A stretch of 64,000 nucleotides of DNA from the NCBI GenBank assembly GCA_946478985.1, contig CAMLDZ010000003.1, positions 1 to 64,000 of the forward strand, written 5' to 3'. Of the stretch, positions 47,596 through 55,409 are shown in pieces. The position numbers were made by a program, and so were the translations under genes. Under the pieces are notes generated by a model, which saw only the letters and a list, made by a program, of their open reading frames with translations, searched no databases and was not told the origin of the DNA. The first letter of the stretch is position 1; each line of letters starts with the position of its first letter. The stretch is from an uncultured Solimonas sp. (lineage in GTDB: Bacteria; Pseudomonadota; Gammaproteobacteria; Nevskiales; Nevskiaceae).

Positions 47596-48564
47596 ATGAG
47601 CATTCCTTTCCGCTACCGCCGCCTCGGCTACGTGGCCCTCAATGTCACGGACCTGGCCAAGACCACGGCCTTCTACCGCGATCTGGTCGGCCTGACGGTC
47701 TCCGAGAGCACCGATGACCTGACGGCCCTGCGCTGCTCGCAGGATCATCACAACGTGCTGCTCTACCCGGCTGCCAAGCCGGGCCTGAAGCGCATCGGCT
47801 TCGAGCTGGAGAGCCGCAAGGATCTGCTGGCGGCGCGCGAGTACGTGAGCAGTCTGGGTCTGACGATCGAAGAGATCGGCGTCGACGAACTCAAGCGTCT
47901 GCGCACCGTGGCCGGCTTCCGCTTCCGCATTCCGGGCAGCGGCCTGTGCCTGGAATACTTCATCCAGATGATGCATCTGTCGCAGCCCTATGTTCCGACC
48001 GTGGCCAAGATCGAACGGCTCGGCCACGTGGTCGTCAACGTCGCGGACTTCGACCAGGCCTTGCACTGGCTGACGGAAAAACTGGGCTTCGCGGTTTCCG
48101 ACTTCGTGCCGGGTTTCGCGGCGTTCCTGCGCTGCTTTCCCAACCCCTTGCATCACTCGATGGCGATCCTCACCGGTACCGACGACCACCTCAACCATGT
48201 CAACTTCATGGTGAAGGACATCGACGACATCGGCAGCGGCATGAACCGGATGAAGAAGAACGATATCGACATCGTCTTCGGACCGGGCCGTCACCAGCCG
48301 TCGGAAAGCATCTTCCTGTACTTCCTGGACCCGGACCGGATGACGGTGGAATACAGCTTCGGCATGGAGTGCTTCCCCGAGCACGGCGCGCGTGAAGCGC
48401 GCCTGCTGGAACCCGTGCCAGGCACGCTCGACACCTGGGGCAGCGTGCCGACGCCGGCCTTCGGCAAGATCGGCGAGATCGAGCAGGCCGCCGCGCCAGC
48501 CCGCGCAGCAGACGCCACGCCGACGCCGCGCGTTTCCCCGGAACAGAGCGGAGCGCTGGCATGA
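47596..48564 (+). CDS. Type I extradiol ring-cleavage dioxygenase (VOC fold), CmtC-like
   Basis: Cleaves a catechol ring adjacent to the hydroxyls. The 322-residue protein has two VOC domains; iron ligands are His144 (RLGHVVVNV), His201 (HLNHVNFMV) and Glu252 (MTVEYS). Within the second domain NPLHHSMAIL holds the conserved active-site His pair. The C-terminal about 45 residues are Ala/Pro rich. ATG 47596 is chosen; the longer frame from 47161 lies inside the beta-subunit gene. In the p-cumate pathway this enzyme acts on 2,3-dihydroxy-p-cumate. The stop overlaps the next start (48561-48564). Confidence 0.9.
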   Translation: MSIPFRYRRLGYVALNVTDLAKTTAFYRDLVGLTVSESTDDLTALRCSQDHHNVLLYPAAKPGLKRIGFELESRKDLLAAREYVSSLGLTIEEIGVDELKRLRTVAGFRFRIPGSGLCLEYFIQMMHLSQPYVPTVAKIERLGHVVVNVADFDQALHWLTEKLGFAVSDFVPGFAAFLRCFPNPLHHSMAILTGTDDHLNHVNFMVKDIDDIGSGMNRMKKNDIDIVFGPGRHQPSESIFLYFLDPDRMTVEYSFGMECFPEHGAREARLLEPVPGTLDTWGSVPTPAFGKIGEIEQAAAPARAADATPTPRVSPEQSGALA

Positions 48565-49331
48565 ACCGCTATGGCTCGCCGGGGAGCCTGCAAGACCGCG
48601 TCGCGGTCGTCACCGGCTCCGCCCGCGGCATCGGCTACGCGATCGCCGAGCGTCTCGCGCAGGCCGGCGCCAAGCTCGTGCTGGCGGATCTCGACGCCAG
48701 GCTGCTCGACGAGGCCGCCTCCAGGCTCGGTGCGCTGACCGAGGTCGTCACCGAAGCCGGCGATCTGTCGCAACAGGACGTCGCGCAACGGACCATCGAA
48801 GCGGCGACCAAGCACTTCGGCCGGCTCGACATCCTTGCCAACAACGCCGGTGGCGGCATCCTGCGGCCGTTCCTCGATCACACGCCGGAGACCCTGCGCG
48901 CGACGATCGACCGCAACCTGTGGACCTGCATCTGGTGCTGCTGGTACGCGCTGCCCATCATGAAAGCACAGGGCTATGGCCGCATCGTCAACCTCGGCGC
49001 CGACTCCGTCCGCAACGGCCTGTTCGACCACGCCGCCTACAACGCCGCCAAGGGCGGCATGCACGGCATGACCACGGGCCTGGCACGCGAGTTCGCGAAG
49101 GACGGCATCACCGTCAACACCGTGGCGCCGTGCGTGGTCGCCACGCCGCAGCTCGACGAAGTCGCCAGGCGCGATCCCGAGCTGGTACGCAAGGTCATCG
49201 AGGTGGTGCCGATGGGCCGCCCCGGAACCATGCAGGAGATTGCCTCGATGGTGGCCTATCTGGCCAGCGAGGAAGCCTCCTTTGTCACCGGCCAGGTGAT
49301 CAGCGTCAATGGCGGCACGACGATGCTCTGA
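48561..49331 (+). CDS. cis-Dihydrodiol dehydrogenase (SDR), CmtB-like
   Basis: A 256-residue SDR that re-aromatises the dihydrodiol to the catechol with NAD+. Rossmann motif VAVVTGSARGIGYA, LDILANNAGGG, YNAAKGG with catalytic Tyr and Lys, and VTGQVISVNGGTTML at the end. The usual catalytic Ser position reads NLGADSVRN. It is coupled to the extradiol dioxygenase by a 4-base overlap and followed by the ferredoxin gene. Confidence 0.87.
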   Translation: MNRYGSPGSLQDRVAVVTGSARGIGYAIAERLAQAGAKLVLADLDARLLDEAASRLGALTEVVTEAGDLSQQDVAQRTIEAATKHFGRLDILANNAGGGILRPFLDHTPETLRATIDRNLWTCIWCCWYALPIMKAQGYGRIVNLGADSVRNGLFDHAAYNAAKGGMHGMTTGLAREFAKDGITVNTVAPCVVATPQLDEVARRDPELVRKVIEVVPMGRPGTMQEIASMVAYLASEEASFVTGQVISVNGGTTML

Positions 49332-49363
49332 AGCATCATCTCCTTTTGCTCATTTGAACCCTC

Positions 49364-49678
49364 ATGTCGAACCTGTTTGCCGCATTGCCGACTGCCGAAA
49401 TCCTCGAAGGCGAGATCAAGTCCGCCACGCTGCCGAACGGCACGCGCATCGCCCTTTACAACCTCAACGGCGGCTATTACGCCACCAACGACACCTGCAC
49501 CCACGAGGATGCCTCGTTGTCGGACGAAGGCATGATCGACGGCGAGCACGTCATCTGCGGCTGGCACTTCTGCGGCTTTGCCATCGCCACCGGCGAGACC
49601 ACCTCGTCGCCCTGCACAGAGCCGCTGCAGACCTATCCGGTGAAAGTCATCGATGGGATCTTGCATGTTGAGTACTGA
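49364..49678 (+). CDS. Rieske-type ferredoxin component
   Basis: A 104-residue electron carrier for the dioxygenase. Ligands are Cys45-x-His47 (DTCTHEDASLSDEG) and Cys65-x2-His68 (ICGWHFCGFAI). The domain is the BphF/CmtAd type. The matching reductase gene is not in the window, so a reductase encoded elsewhere must serve it. The 3' end overlaps the start of the regulator gene. Confidence 0.93.
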   Translation: MSNLFAALPTAEILEGEIKSATLPNGTRIALYNLNGGYYATNDTCTHEDASLSDEGMIDGEHVICGWHFCGFAIATGETTSSPCTEPLQTYPVKVIDGILHVEY

Positions 49679-50363
49679 CGACCCGCACAAGGATGCTGCT
49701 GCAGAGGCTGCGCCGGTCAAGCGCAGGCGCGCGGCCGCCGCCGACAAGCCCAGGCGTCGCACCCAGGCGGAGCGCTCGGAGCTGATGCGGCATCGCCTGA
49801 TCGCGGCCGCGTCGGTCATCCTGCGCAAGAAGGGTTACGTCAACCTGCGCACCGACGAAGTCGCGCGGGTCGCCAAGGTCTCGCGCGGCGCCCTGCATCA
49901 CCATTTCCCGAGCAAGGACGAACTGGTCCTGGCGCTGGCTTCGTACCTGCTTCAGCGCAGCCTGCTGCGAAGCACCAAGCGCGCCAGCACAGCGCGTACC
50001 GATGCCGACCCCATCGAAGCGATGGTGGCCGATGCCTACGCGTTCTTCATGGTTCCGGAGTTCGCGATCCTCATCGACCTGGTCGTCGCCTCGGTCAAGA
50101 ACCCCTCGCTGCGCCAGCACATCGAGGATCTGACCCGCGACGCGCGCATGGACGCGGAGTCGATGTGGATCGACACCCTGTGCGCGCGCGGTGTGGCGCG
50201 CCGCGATGCCAGCAAGATCGTCTGGCTGACCTTCAACATGGTGCGCGGCTTCTCGGTGCGAGCCGTCTGGCAGAACGACGAACGTGTCTTCCGCTCGATG
50301 ATCGAGCAGTGGAAGACCATGACCCATGTCTACATCAAGAATCTGGGAGTTGAGCAGCTATGA
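49665..50363 (+). CDS. TetR-family regulator, CymR-like
   Basis: A 232-residue repressor with a basic tail at the N-terminus (KRRRAAAADKPRRRTQAER). The helix-turn-helix is around LRTDEVARVAKVSRGALHHHFPSKDELVLA. The ligand domain shares with CymR (p-cymene/p-cumate repressor) the segments FFMVPEFAILIDLVVAS, NPSLRQHIE and WLTFNMVRGFSVRAVWQ. It probably releases DNA on binding a substituted benzoate. The ATG at 49665 is inside the ferredoxin gene; an ATG at 49653 is also possible. The stop overlaps the hydrolase start (ATGA), so the regulator is co-expressed with the pathway. Confidence 0.85.
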   Translation: MLSTDDPHKDAAAEAAPVKRRRAAAADKPRRRTQAERSELMRHRLIAAASVILRKKGYVNLRTDEVARVAKVSRGALHHHFPSKDELVLALASYLLQRSLLRSTKRASTARTDADPIEAMVADAYAFFMVPEFAILIDLVVASVKNPSLRQHIEDLTRDARMDAESMWIDTLCARGVARRDASKIVWLTFNMVRGFSVRAVWQNDERVFRSMIEQWKTMTHVYIKNLGVEQL

Positions 50364-51223
50364 GCCTTTGGATTGATCATCTCGGCGTCGAAATCCGCTA
50401 CGTCGACACGCCGACCTACGGCCGCATCCGCATCGCCGAGGCCGGCCGCAAGGGCGCGCCGGTGATCCTGTTCCAGCATGGCATCGGCGGCCATCTGGAG
50501 GCCTACTGCAAGAATCTGGTACCGCTCGCCGACGAGTTCCACGTCATCGCCTTCGATTACGTCGGCCATGGCCTGTCCAGCCGCAAGGCCATGGAATACA
50601 CGCCGCCGGTACTCGCCGAGCAGCTGCGCGAACTGATGGACGCACTCGGCATCGCCAAGGCCCATCTGTCCGGCGAATCGCTGGGCGGCTGGGTCTCCGG
50701 CTTCTTCGCCGTCAAGTATCCGGAGCGCGTCGAGCGCCTGATGCTCAACACCGGTGCCGGCATTCCGATCATCAGCGAGAAGGGCCGCGCCGACATGCTC
50801 GATCTGATGGAACGCTCGAAGAAGGCCGCCGGCCTGGCGCCGACCTACGACAGCGTCAAGCACCGCATCGAGTGGCTGATCCACCCTAGCAATCATCACC
50901 TGATCACCGACGAGCTGATCAAGCTGCGCCTGCATTTCTACACGATGCCGGAAGGTCGCGAGGTGACGCCGCTGGTCAACCGCATGCTGCCGCGCCACGA
51001 CGAGTTCCTGATCCCGCTCGAACAGATCCGCGCCAAGACGATCTTCCTGTGGACGCGCGACAACCCGATCCACGATCTCGAATGCGCGCAGGGCGCGCAT
51101 GCCCGCGTCAAGGATTCGATCCTCTACGTAATGAAGGCTGACGGCGCGCACTGGCCGCAGTATGAGGACCCGGCAGAGTTCAACCAGGTGACGCGCGATT
51201 TCTTCGCCGGCCGCCTTAACTGA
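50360..51223 (+). CDS. Meta-cleavage product hydrolase (alpha/beta hydrolase), CmtE-like
   Basis: Cleaves the carbon-carbon bond of the ring-fission product, releasing 2-hydroxypenta-2,4-dienoate and an acid (isobutyrate in the p-cumate route). The 287-residue protein has oxyanion-hole LFQHGIGGH, the nucleophile Ser107 in GESLGG, a candidate Asp in WTRDNPIHD and the terminal His in [12 protein letters not shown]. The sequence resembles BphD/CmtE enzymes. It is coupled to the regulator gene and followed 19 bases later by the hydratase gene. Confidence 0.88.
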   Translation: MSLWIDHLGVEIRYVDTPTYGRIRIAEAGRKGAPVILFQHGIGGHLEAYCKNLVPLADEFHVIAFDYVGHGLSSRKAMEYTPPVLAEQLRELMDALGIAKAHLSGESLGGWVSGFFAVKYPERVERLMLNTGAGIPIISEKGRADMLDLMERSKKAAGLAPTYDSVKHRIEWLIHPSNHHLITDELIKLRLHFYTMPEGREVTPLVNRMLPRHDEFLIPLEQIRAKTIFLWTRDNPIHDLECAQGAHARVKDSILYVMKADGAHWPQYEDPAEFNQVTRDFFAGRLN

Positions 51224-51242
51224 TCGCCACAGGACGATGACG

Positions 51243-52043
51243 ATGTCGAACGCTTCCGAAGCCAAGCTGAGCCGCGCCGCCGACCTGCTGCTGGGCGCCT
51301 ATCAGGACGGCCCGATCGCGCCGGTGCGCGATGAACTGGTCGCCAATGGCGACGTCAACGCCGCTTACGCGGTCCAGGAGATCAATACCAAGCGCTGGCT
51401 CGCGCAAGGCCGCCGCCTGGCCGGCCGCAAGATCGGCCTGACCTCGGTGGCGGTGCAGAAGCAACTCGGCGTCGACCAGCCGGACTTCGGCATGCTGTTC
51501 GCCGACATGGCGGTCTGCGACGGCGAACCGGTGGCCGCCGGCCGCGTGCTGCAGCCGAAATCGGAGGCGGAAATCGCCTTCGTGCTGGGCCGTGACCTCA
51601 CCGGCGAACAGCCCACGGTCGCCGACCTGATGCGAGCGATCGACTACGCCGTTATTGCCATCGAGATCGTCGGCAGCCGCATCGCCAACTGGGACATCCG
51701 CCTGGTCGACACGGTCGCCGACAACGCGTCGAGCGGTCTTTTCGTGCTCGGCAACACGCCGTATCGACTCGACGGCCTGGACCTGCGCGACTGCGAAATG
51801 GTGATGACCCGCGCCAGCGACGGCGAGCGCGTGTCGGCCGGTCGCGGCGAAGCCTGCCTGGGCCACCCGCTCAATGCCGCGCTGTGGCTCGCACGCAAGA
51901 TGATCGAGACCGGCAGGCCGCTGCAGGCGGGCGATATCATCCTGTCCGGCGCGCTCGGCCCGATGGTCGCCGCCCAGCCCGGCGAAACCTATGAAGCCCG
52001 CGTCAGCGGCCTGGGCTCGGTACGCGCCAGCTTCGCCGCCTAG
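51243..52043 (+). CDS. mhpD: 2-Oxopent-4-enoate hydratase (2-keto-4-pentenoate hydratase)
   Basis: Hydrates 2-hydroxypenta-2,4-dienoate to 4-hydroxy-2-oxovalerate, the substrate of the aldolase at 44.3 kb. The 266-residue protein has the FAH-family motifs [31 protein letters not shown] (metal-binding Glu), [21 protein letters not shown] and [19 protein letters not shown] lies eight bases before ATG 51243; ATG 51237 is possible. Also known as bphH, xylJ or cmtF. Last gene of the catabolic operon. Confidence 0.95.
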   Translation: MSNASEAKLSRAADLLLGAYQDGPIAPVRDELVANGDVNAAYAVQEINTKRWLAQGRRLAGRKIGLTSVAVQKQLGVDQPDFGMLFADMAVCDGEPVAAGRVLQPKSEAEIAFVLGRDLTGEQPTVADLMRAIDYAVIAIEIVGSRIANWDIRLVDTVADNASSGLFVLGNTPYRLDGLDLRDCEMVMTRASDGERVSAGRGEACLGHPLNAALWLARKMIETGRPLQAGDIILSGALGPMVAAQPGETYEARVSGLGSVRASFAA

Positions 52044-52155
52044 GGGCGCACCCGGGGCCTGCCTTCGTCGCCGATTTATGGTATTTATCCATACGGTATA
52101 GATGTGCACCGTGGTGGGGTACGCGATGCACAGTGCCGAGGAAGGAAGGCACCGG

Positions 52156-52196
52156 CCCGCGACACCTTAAAAAGTGCGATACAGCACTGTCGCGGG
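52156..52196 (+). promoter_or_regulatory. Leader hairpin upstream of the OmpA-like gene
   Basis: CCCGCGACA and TGTCGCGGG form a 9-bp stem enclosing a smaller GTGC/GCAC hairpin. It is followed by an A-rich run, not T, so it is not a plus-strand terminator, and it lies about 135 bases before the start codon. Further upstream TATGG-tatttat-CCATA (52078-52093) is a short inverted repeat near a probable promoter. Nothing else is seen in 52044-52330. Confidence 0.45.
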
Positions 52197-52330
52197 AAGA
52201 AAAAAGCAGTGAAGGTTCGTACTGCCCCAGGCAGGCGCATCGATTAAACAACGCGAGGCCCGCGTCGCCACGGGGAGTGGTCAGGCGACACAGCAATCTT
52301 TCGCGCCATAAATAGAGAGAGGAGATGTCC

Positions 52331-53239
52331 ATGAGTTCCAGAATTTCGGCCCTGCTCGGCTGCACGATGACGGCGGTTGCCGCAGCGATGTCGGCCACAG
52401 CGCTCGCCCAGGAAGCCCAGACCGATGCCGTCGTCGAGTCGGCGAAGGCCATTGCCGCCGCCGAAGGCGGCAACGATGGCCTGATCCAGGTCATCGGCCA
52501 GCCGGTCTACGTGTCGCCGATGGTGACGGCCGTCTTTGCCGACGGTAAGCGTCAGATCGAAGACGGCATGGGTGTCTCGCTGGCCGTCGGCCGCAAGATC
52601 ACCAACCGCCTGACGCTCGAAGTGGCGAGCTACCTGACGCGCAACAAGGCCTCGCAGACGTCGAACCTCGACTACAACCCGGGCGACCAGCACACCACCG
52701 GTTATGGCCTGACGGCACTGGTGTGGCCGTTCAGCGGCAAGGCCGGCAACATTTACGGCCTGTTGGGCGGTAACTATGTCGAGGGCTCCGACGCTCCGCT
52801 CAGCCAGCGGGTGGGTCCGGCCAATAATCGCCGGACGGAAGGCACGTCGATCGACTACAAGGGCTGGTCGGTCGACGCGGGCGCCGGCCTGATGACGGGC
52901 ATCGCCATCTTCGGCAAGCCTGCCGCGCTGCGCATGGAAGCGCGTTATCGCTTCGAGAAGTCCGATGATGTTCTTGGCGACATCGACGAAGGCAAGGACA
53001 AGTTCGGCGATCTCGTCCTGGCTCTGGGCGTGACCGTGCCGCTGTTCTGGAAGGCGCCGGCCCCGCCGCCGGCACCGGAACAGCCGGTCGAAGTCACCGC
53101 GCCGGTCGACGGCGGCGACCAGGGGCAGACTGATTCGGACGGTGATGGCATGATCGACAGCATGGACAAGTGCCCCGATACGCCGACCGGTTCGCAGGTC
53201 GATATGGACGGTTGCCCGCAGGCGGCACCGCAGGGCTGA
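52331..53239 (+). CDS. OmpA-like outer-membrane beta-barrel protein with a TSP3 calcium repeat, lacking the OmpA C-terminal domain
   Basis: From ATG 52331 (AGGAG six bases upstream) the protein has 302 residues. A signal peptide ends near ATALAQ. The middle is a beta-barrel with alternating pattern (RLTLEVASYLTRNKA, YGLTALVWPFSGKAG, ALRMEARYRFEKS, LVLALGVTVPLFW). A Pro-rich linker leads to one thrombospondin type 3 motif, DSDGDGMIDSMDKCPDTP, and a final CPQAAPQG. The peptidoglycan-binding OmpA domain that normally follows is absent and the stop is natural. It precedes a TolA-like gene. Confidence 0.85.
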   Translation: MSSRISALLGCTMTAVAAAMSATALAQEAQTDAVVESAKAIAAAEGGNDGLIQVIGQPVYVSPMVTAVFADGKRQIEDGMGVSLAVGRKITNRLTLEVASYLTRNKASQTSNLDYNPGDQHTTGYGLTALVWPFSGKAGNIYGLLGGNYVEGSDAPLSQRVGPANNRRTEGTSIDYKGWSVDAGAGLMTGIAIFGKPAALRMEARYRFEKSDDVLGDIDEGKDKFGDLVLALGVTVPLFWKAPAPPPAPEQPVEVTAPVDGGDQGQTDSDGDGMIDSMDKCPDTPTGSQVDMDGCPQAAPQG

Positions 53240-53274
53240 TCGTCATCAGCATGTAAAGGAGTTCAGGGCGCGAC

Positions 53275-53970
53275 GTGTCTGCCATGACAGCCCGCCACGA
53301 GCGGGTGTTGGATCTCGGGACGGTTTCTTCGTCGCTGCCTCTGCCTGACCGGTACACGCCGGTAGCCGCCTCCCGGCTACCGGCGTGGAACTGGACGACG
53401 GCTTCCGTCGCCGTCCATCTGCTGTTTGCCGTCTTGCTTAGCTGGCAATTCGCGGCGCGCGGCAAACCGCAGGTTCCGCAACGGATCCAGGCGGTCATGA
53501 TCGTCAAGGCAGCTGCTCCGGCTGCCGCGCCCGCGCAGGTCGCGGAGCCGGCCCCGCAGCCGACTCCGGAACCGGTCAAACCCAAGCCGCTCGAACCCAA
53601 GCCGGCGCCCACCCCAAAGCCGGTAACACCACCGAGCAAGCCGCAGGCCAAGCAGGAGTCGCAGGCCAAGGCCAGCCCGCCGCCGGCGGAGAAAGTCGGC
53701 AACGAAGGCGAATCGGCGTTCTCACTGATCCTCGACGGCGTCCGCGGCAACTGGCTGCAGCCGGCCGGTCCGCGCATACCGTTCCTCTGCCGTTTCAAGA
53801 TCGATTACCTGCCCGGCGGCATCATCAGCAACGTCAGCCAGGTACAGACCTGCGGCAGCCCCCAGCTCGACGATTCGGTGATGCGCGCTGTCTGGAAGAC
53901 CCAGCCCCTGCCGCTGGACAACAACGCGCGCGGCCAGGCTGGCAGTATCGTTCTGGAATTCACGCCATAG
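53275..53970 (+). CDS. TolA/TonB-like periplasmic-spanning protein
   Basis: A 231-residue protein with an N-terminal cytoplasmic part, one membrane helix (TTASVAVHLLFAVLLSWQF), a long Pro/Lys/Ala-rich spacer (PAPQPTPEPVKPKPLEPKP) and a small C-terminal domain with two Cys (RIPFLCRFKIDYLPGG; VQTCGSPQLDDSVMRAVWK) resembling the TolA C-terminal domain. It probably couples inner-membrane energy or structure to the outer membrane. The start is GTG 53275 or ATG 53284. ExbB/ExbD or TolQ/R partners are not nearby. Confidence 0.75.
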   Translation: MSAMTARHERVLDLGTVSSSLPLPDRYTPVAASRLPAWNWTTASVAVHLLFAVLLSWQFAARGKPQVPQRIQAVMIVKAAAPAAAPAQVAEPAPQPTPEPVKPKPLEPKPAPTPKPVTPPSKPQAKQESQAKASPPPAEKVGNEGESAFSLILDGVRGNWLQPAGPRIPFLCRFKIDYLPGGIISNVSQVQTCGSPQLDDSVMRAVWKTQPLPLDNNARGQAGSIVLEFTP

Positions 53971-53980
53971 GAAGCCCATC

Positions 53981-54874
53981 TTGAAGTCGATAGCCGCGGT
54001 CCTGCTGCTTCTGGCCTCGTCCCTGATGATCTGCGCGCGGGCTCAGGCAGCACCGCCAGCCAAGGCCAGTTCGCCCTGCATCGCCCCCGCCGCGACCGAG
54101 GCAACGACGGCCGGCGGCAACCCGGGCGCCTTCCGCGACTGCCAGGACACGCCGGAGATGATCGCCGTGCGCGGCGGTGAATTCCGCATGGGGGACCTCT
54201 TCGGCAACGGCCGCGATTACGAGAAGCCGATCCGCAAGCTTCGCGTCGAGCCGTTCGCGATCGCCCGCTATGAAGTCACCGTCGCCGAGTGGCAGCGCTG
54301 TGTCAGCGCCGGAGCCTGCATGGCGGCCGGCAATGCCACGGCGGGCGGCCGCTATCCGGTGACCGGCGTGTCCTGGGAGCAGGCGCAGCAATACGTCGAC
54401 TGGCTGCGCCGCCACACCGGCAAGCCCTACCGTCTGCCCAGCGAGGTCGAATGGGAATATGCGGCGCGCGCCGGCTCGGAAGCGCAGTACACCTGGGGCA
54501 ACCTGGACACGGTCACCTGCCGGTACGCCAATGCCTTCGATATTTCAGGGCAGGCGGCGCAACCCAACTGGACCTGGGCGATCGCCTGCGACGACGGACA
54601 CGCCCAGGCGGCGCCGGTGGGCAGCTATCCGCCCAATGCCTGGGGTCTGCACGACATGCTGGGTAATGTCTGGGAATGGGTCGCCGATTGCTGGCACGCG
54701 AACTACATCGGCTCACCGCGGGACGCTTCGGCCTGGGTCGAGGCAGACTGCACGAAGCGGGTGAATCGCGGCGGCGGCTGGGGCAATCACCCGCGCAGCC
54801 TGCGTGTCTCCAACCGCGACGGCGACCGCAGCGATGCACGCAGCGACGGCATGGGATTCCGTGTCGCGCGCTGA
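53981..54874 (+). CDS. Exported SUMF1/FGE-fold protein lacking the catalytic cysteines
   Basis: A 297-residue secreted protein. The start is TTG 53981 (no ATG is better placed) with GGAAG upstream. A signal peptide is followed by the SUMF1 domain: MIAVRGGEFRMGD, FAIARYEVTVAEWQRCV, YPVTGVSWEQAQQYVDWLR, YRLPSEVEWEYAARAG, LHDMLGNVWEWVADCW and DGMGFRVAR. The FGE cysteine pair expected after RGGxW is replaced (RGGGWGNHPRSLR), so it is not a formylglycine-generating enzyme. Such proteins occur as structural or ergothioneine-synthase-like folds. It follows the TolA-like gene by 10 bases. Confidence 0.85.
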   Translation: MKSIAAVLLLLASSLMICARAQAAPPAKASSPCIAPAATEATTAGGNPGAFRDCQDTPEMIAVRGGEFRMGDLFGNGRDYEKPIRKLRVEPFAIARYEVTVAEWQRCVSAGACMAAGNATAGGRYPVTGVSWEQAQQYVDWLRRHTGKPYRLPSEVEWEYAARAGSEAQYTWGNLDTVTCRYANAFDISGQAAQPNWTWAIACDDGHAQAAPVGSYPPNAWGLHDMLGNVWEWVADCWHANYIGSPRDASAWVEADCTKRVNRGGGWGNHPRSLRVSNRDGDRSDARSDGMGFRVAR

Positions 54875-54917
54875 AGCCGCGCATTTCACCGGCCGGGATT
54901 TCTCCGCGCAATAAAAA

Positions 54918-54947
54918 ACGGCGCAGCCCCGAAGGGCTGCGCCGTTG
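54918..54947 (-). terminator. Rho-independent terminator of the small secreted protein gene
   Basis: AACGGCGCAGCCC and GGGCTGCGCCGTT pair with a four-base loop; on the minus strand six T follow. It lies 26 bases after the 54974 stop and faces the convergent SUMF1 gene. Confidence 0.9.
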
Positions 54948-54973
54948 ATTCGAGACCTGCGAACGCTCAGCGC

Positions 54974-55252
54974 TTAGTCGCGCAGCGCGCCATTGGTCAG
55001 ATTGCCCAGCCTGACCAGCACATTGTTGTTGATCGGCGCGAGCAGCTTGCCGAGATTCGGCAGCGGACCGGCGGCAGCAGTGCCGACCAGGCGGCCAACC
55101 AGCGGCTGCGTCAGATTGGTGACCGGCTTCAGCAGCGGCGTGGTGAGGCGATCCAGACCGGACAGCAGCGGCGTCAGGCCCACCGTGTCGCCGGCAAATG
55201 CGGGCGAGCTCAGACCCAGAGCGAGGACGGCCGCGGCAGCATACTTGTACAT
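54974..55252 (-). CDS. Small secreted protein, 92 residues
   Basis: ATG 55252 (MYKYAAAAVLALGLSSPAFA) has AGGAGA upstream and opens a clear signal peptide; frames reaching 55348 are not supported. The mature part is Leu/Pro/Thr/Asn rich (LLSGLDRLTTPLLKPVTNL, GRLVGTAAAGPLPNLGKLL) with no Cys, amphipathic in character. Unknown family. It has its own terminator. Confidence 0.75.
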   Translation of the reverse strand: MYKYAAAAVLALGLSSPAFAGDTVGLTPLLSGLDRLTTPLLKPVTNLTQPLVGRLVGTAAAGPLPNLGKLLAPINNNVLVRLGNLTNGALRD

Positions 55253-55409
55253 TTCTACTCTCCTTCGATTGAGCACATTGGAACCAAGGCCCTGAGTCCG
55301 TTTGCAGTCCGGATGCAGGTGCAAAGCACACGAATAATACGAAGCCATACTACCATGCGATCCCGGCTCGCATAGCCGAAAACGGCGCGACTTGCAGTCG
55401 GGATCACCA

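Noticed and set aside
53981..54874. Formylglycine-generating enzyme
   Set aside because: Both catalytic cysteines are missing and no sulfatase gene is nearby.
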